NCBI RefSeq assembly: GCF_000092865.1
Contig: NC_014151.1
Coordinates: forward strand, 496,001-560,000
Direction of reading: 5' to 3'
Origin: Cellulomonas flavigena DSM 20109
GTDB taxonomy: Bacteria; Actinomycetota; Actinomycetes; Actinomycetales; Cellulomonadaceae
DNA length: 64,000 nt
Below the pieces are notes generated by a model. It worked only from the letters and a program-made list of their open reading frames with translations, searched no databases and was not told the DNA's origin. Both the position numbers and the translations under genes were made by a program. Each line of letters starts with the position of its first letter. The first letter of the stretch is position 1. Shown here piece by piece: positions 61,350 through 64,000 of this stretch.

Positions 61350-61751
61350 TCAGAGCCGCAGCAGCCCTGCCGTCGTCGGCGCGAACCCGCACGCCCGGTA
61401 GAAGCCCTCGAGGTGCACCTCGCAGTCGACGTGGAGCCACTCGCAGCCCGCGGCACGCACCTCCTCGAGCAGGCGCGCGACGAGCCGGGTGCCTGTGCCG
61501 CAGCCCTGGTGGTCGGGGTCGACGACGGCGTCGAGGAGGAACGCGTGCGCACCGCCGTCCCAGCATGCGTGCACGAACCCCACGAGCGCGTCGTCGTGGA
61601 ACGCGCCGACCCACGTCACGCTGTGCCGGTCGAGGCGCGCGGCCCAGGGGGTCGGGGCGGCGGGCACGGGCGCGGCGAACGCGCGCGCGTGCAGGCGGGT
61701 GAGAGCGGCGTCGTCCACGTCGTACCGGACGCGCAGGTCGGGCGTGCGCAC
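61350..61751 (-). CDS. GNAT family N-acetyltransferase
   Basis: A 133-residue acetyltransferase. The core is WVGAFHDDALVGFVHACWDGGAHAFLLDAVVDP, the acetyl-CoA loop HQGCGTGTRLVARLLEEV, and the end LHVDCEVHLEGFYRACGFAPTTAGLLRL with the usual GFY..CGF motif. GTG 61751 follows CAGGCT by six bases and is preferred over an in-frame start six codons upstream. Substrate unknown. Confidence 0.92.
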   Translation of the reverse strand: MRTPDLRVRYDVDDAALTRLHARAFAAPVPAAPTPWAARLDRHSVTWVGAFHDDALVGFVHACWDGGAHAFLLDAVVDPDHQGCGTGTRLVARLLEEVRAAGCEWLHVDCEVHLEGFYRACGFAPTTAGLLRL

Positions 61752-61885
61752 GCCCCCAGCCTGACGCACGGCGGCGCTCCTGCGGCGCCTGACCGATGCG
61801 CCCGTTGCGTCCGACCATCCCGACCGTCATGCTCGGACCCACCGAGCGCCGCCGCGGGCGCCCGGCGGGGCACAGGGGGTCGCAC

Positions 61886-64000
61886 ATGCGTCACATGCGT
61901 CGGGTCGCGCAGGTCGTCGTGGGGGTGCTGGCGGTCGCCGGCCTGACCGTGGGGGCGCCGTCACCGGCCACCGCGGCCACAGTGCCCAGCGGGTTCACCG
62001 ACGCGAAGGTCGCGGACGTCCCGAGCCCGACGGCGCTGGCGTTCACCGCCGACGGGCGCATGCTCGTCGCGACGCAGGGCGGCAGGCTCCTCGTGCGGAC
62101 GGCGGCGGGCACGCTGCTGTCGACGCCCGCGCTGGACCTGTCGAGCCGGCTGTGCACCAACGCCGAGCGCGGTCTGCTGGGCGTGGCGGTCGACCCGGAC
62201 CCGTCGACGCGCGCGATCTACCTCTTCTACACGGCACGCGGCACGAGCTCGTCGTGCCCCACGAGCCAGCGCTCCAACCCGTCGGGCGCCCCGACCAACC
62301 GCGTCTCGCGGTTCGTGCTGCGTGACGACAACACGGTCGACCCGTCGAGCGAGACGATCCTGCTCGACGGCATCTACACGGTCGACGGCAACCACAACGC
62401 CGGTGACCTGCACGTCGGCAAGGACGGCTACCTGTACGTCAGCACGGGTGACGCGAGCTGCGACTACGCGGGGGACAGCGGCTGCGCCGGCCGCAACGAC
62501 GCCGCGCGGGACCGCAACATCCTCAACGGGAAGATCCTGCGCGTGGTGCGGACCACGGGCGCGCCCGCGCCCGGCAACCCGTTCACCGGCACGGGGACCG
62601 CGACCTGCCGGCTCGCCCCGGCGCCCGCGGGGACGATCTGCCAGGAGACGTTCGCTTGGGGCCTGCGCAACCCGTTCCGATTCGCGTTCGACCCGAACGC
62701 CTCCGGCACGGTCTTCCACGTCAACGACGTCGGGCAGAACGTCTGGGAGGAGATCGACCTCGGCACGTCGGGCGCCGACTACGGGTGGCCGGCGCGCGAG
62801 GGCCACTGCGCGCAGACGGGCTCGGCGTCGAGCTGCGGCGCCGCGACGCCCGCGGGCATGACCGACCCCGTCCACGACTACAGCCACTCGACCGGGTGCG
62901 GCTCCATCACCGGCGGCGCGTTCGTGCCGAACGGCGCCTGGCCCGCGACGTACGACCGCGCGTACCTGTTCGCCGACTACGTGTGCGGCCGGATCATGAT
63001 GCTCAAGGACGGCGTGCGGACGAACCTCGCGACGGGGCTGGGTGGCGCGGTCCACCTGGAGTTCGGGCCGCACGCCGGGGGCCAGGCGCTCTACTACACG
63101 ACGTACACGAACGGGGGCGAGGTCCGGCGGATCGCGTACACGGGCACCGCGAACCGCGTGCCGACGGCCGCGGTCACCGCGAGCCCCGCGACGGGCCCGG
63201 CGCCGCTGACGACGACGCTCGACGGCTCACCCAGCAGCGACCCGGACGGCGACGCGCTCACCTACCTGTGGAGCTTCGGCGACGGGTCGGCGAGCGCGAC
63301 CACGACGACCCCGACCGTGCGCCACACGTACGCCGCGGGGAGCTGGACCGCGACCCTGCGCGTCCGTGACGCCGCGGGTGCGACGTCCCAACCCGTGACC
63401 GTCGCCATCAGCTCGGGCAACACCGCGCCCGCCGTGACGATGTCCTCGCCTGCCGCGGGCGCGACGTTCACGGTCGGCGACACGATCCGTCTGACGGGCT
63501 CGGCGACGGACGCGCAGGACGGCACGCTCGCGGGCTCGCGCCTGAGCTGGACCGTCATCCGCGTCCACGACGCGCACACGCACCCGTTCCTCGGGCCCGT
63601 GACCGGCACGAGCACGTCGTTCACCGCGCCCGGCCCGGAGGACCTGCTGGCCGCCGGCAACAGCTACCTGCGCGTCAGCCTCACGGCCACCGACTCCCAG
63701 GGCGTCTCGACGACGGTCACGCGTGACCTGCAGCCCCGCAAGGTCGACGTCACCCTCGCCACCTCACCGGCCGGCCGCACGCTCACGGTCAACGGCGAGA
63801 CGATCACCGGCCCGACCACCCTCACGTCGTGGGCGGGCTACGACCTGCAGCTCGGCGTGCCGGCGCAGACCGACGCCCAGGGTGTGCCGTACGTCCTGTC
63901 GCGGTGGTCCGACGGGTCGACGTCCGCGACGCGCACGTGGCGGACGCCGTCGAGCGCGGCGACCCTCACCGCGACGCTCGCCGCCCAGAGCGGCGGTCTG
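61886..64000 (+). CDS. Secreted PQQ-dependent sugar dehydrogenase with PKD domain (partial, runs off right edge)
   Basis: The frame is open from ATG 61886 to the window end (705 codons, no stop). A signal peptide (RRVAQVVVGVLAVAGLTVGA) is followed by a six-bladed beta-propeller of the glucose/sorbosone dehydrogenase family: FTDAKVADVPSPTALAFTADG, CTNAERGLLGVAVDPD, DGNHNAGDLHVGKDGYLYVS and NILNGKILRVV. From about residue 430 comes a PKD domain (PLTTTLDGSPSSDPDGD, YLWSFGDGS) and then further Ig-like beta modules. AGGGGG six bases upstream supports the start; ATG 61895 is possible. Likely oxidises extracellular sugars using PQQ, or is a carbohydrate-binding relative. Confidence 0.92.
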   Translation, partial: MRHMRRVAQVVVGVLAVAGLTVGAPSPATAATVPSGFTDAKVADVPSPTALAFTADGRMLVATQGGRLLVRTAAGTLLSTPALDLSSRLCTNAERGLLGVAVDPDPSTRAIYLFYTARGTSSSCPTSQRSNPSGAPTNRVSRFVLRDDNTVDPSSETILLDGIYTVDGNHNAGDLHVGKDGYLYVSTGDASCDYAGDSGCAGRNDAARDRNILNGKILRVVRTTGAPAPGNPFTGTGTATCRLAPAPAGTICQETFAWGLRNPFRFAFDPNASGTVFHVNDVGQNVWEEIDLGTSGADYGWPAREGHCAQTGSASSCGAATPAGMTDPVHDYSHSTGCGSITGGAFVPNGAWPATYDRAYLFADYVCGRIMMLKDGVRTNLATGLGGAVHLEFGPHAGGQALYYTTYTNGGEVRRIAYTGTANRVPTAAVTASPATGPAPLTTTLDGSPSSDPDGDALTYLWSFGDGSASATTTTPTVRHTYAAGSWTATLRVRDAAGATSQPVTVAISSGNTAPAVTMSSPAAGATFTVGDTIRLTGSATDAQDGTLAGSRLSWTVIRVHDAHTHPFLGPVTGTSTSFTAPGPEDLLAAGNSYLRVSLTATDSQGVSTTVTRDLQPRKVDVTLATSPAGRTLTVNGETITGPTTLTSWAGYDLQLGVPAQTDAQGVPYVLSRWSDGSTSATRTWRTPSSAATLTATLAAQSGGL

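Overview
The window is very GC-rich DNA (low-to-mid 70s percent by eye) with densely packed genes. The gene content fits a cellulolytic actinobacterium, most likely Cellulomonas or a close relative. Supporting points are a secreted AA10 lytic polysaccharide monooxygenase with a CBM2 module and a Pro-Thr-Gln linker, a GH120 beta-xylosidase, a PQQ-type sugar dehydrogenase with PKD modules, a GTP-dependent PEP carboxykinase, a CmtR-like metal sensor, a SARP regulator, class F sortase, HelD and a MoeZ-type thiamine sulfur-transfer protein. Many genes start directly behind a TANNNT box with 6-7 bases between box and start codon, which points to leaderless transcripts. The genus assignment is inference from content; no rRNA is present. 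Layout: 1-1053 holds a redox-enzyme remnant, a CDGSH protein and an FMN reductase. 1325-3286 is GH120. 3353-4374 is a CmtR-like sensor with a membrane methyltransferase. 4616-6244 is a SulP transporter. 6257-9284 (minus strand) runs DUF4397 surface protein, class F sortase, ECF sigma, anti-sigma. 9587-11413 is pckG. 11664-13931 holds a DUF1540 protein, a small-molecule kinase homologue and a degenerate GGDEF-like protein. 14218-18183 is a single 1321-residue polypeptide joining an ECF sigma factor, a zinc anti-sigma motif, a membrane anchor and a large extracellular Ig-like region. 18311-21247 is housekeeping (upp, tadA, Sir2). 21324-29215 carries tRNA-Ser(CGA), a phytase-like/GDPD exoenzyme, small membrane and acetyltransferase genes, HelD and the AA10 enzyme. 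29770-34101 is the thiamine block: moeZ, then thiO-thiS-thiG behind a TPP riboswitch, and divergent thiE. 35421-40595 is a sugar ABC uptake operon without its ATPase, behind a SARP regulator. 40673-50826 is accessory: hydrolases, DUF418, a methyltransferase, pirin, a reductase, and a tightly overlapping acyl-CoA dehydrogenase / deacetylase-methyltransferase / glycosyltransferase operon. 51038-53201 is FAD enzyme, NUDIX and a small protein. 53245-53825 is an eight-unit array of palindromic repeats. 53890-64000 holds a coiled-coil protein, ThrE, tRNA-Ser(GCU), a large repeat-type protein with a SWIM zinc-finger partner, an acetyltransferase and the start of the PQQ/PKD enzyme. How genes work together: the thiamine genes form one functional set (ThiO makes the glycine imine, MoeZ and ThiS supply sulfur, ThiG closes the thiazole, ThiE joins the halves), with the riboswitch sensing the product. 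AA10, GH120, the sugar ABC importer and the PQQ/PKD enzyme fit plant-polymer attack, uptake and oxidation. Two independent ECF systems are present: a conventional sigma/anti-sigma pair with a sortase and a surface protein, and the one-piece fusion. The strongest leads for undescribed biology are the one-piece sigma/sensor fusion (14218-18183), the palindromic tandem array (53245-53825) and the NodB/NodS-like operon (47613-50826).
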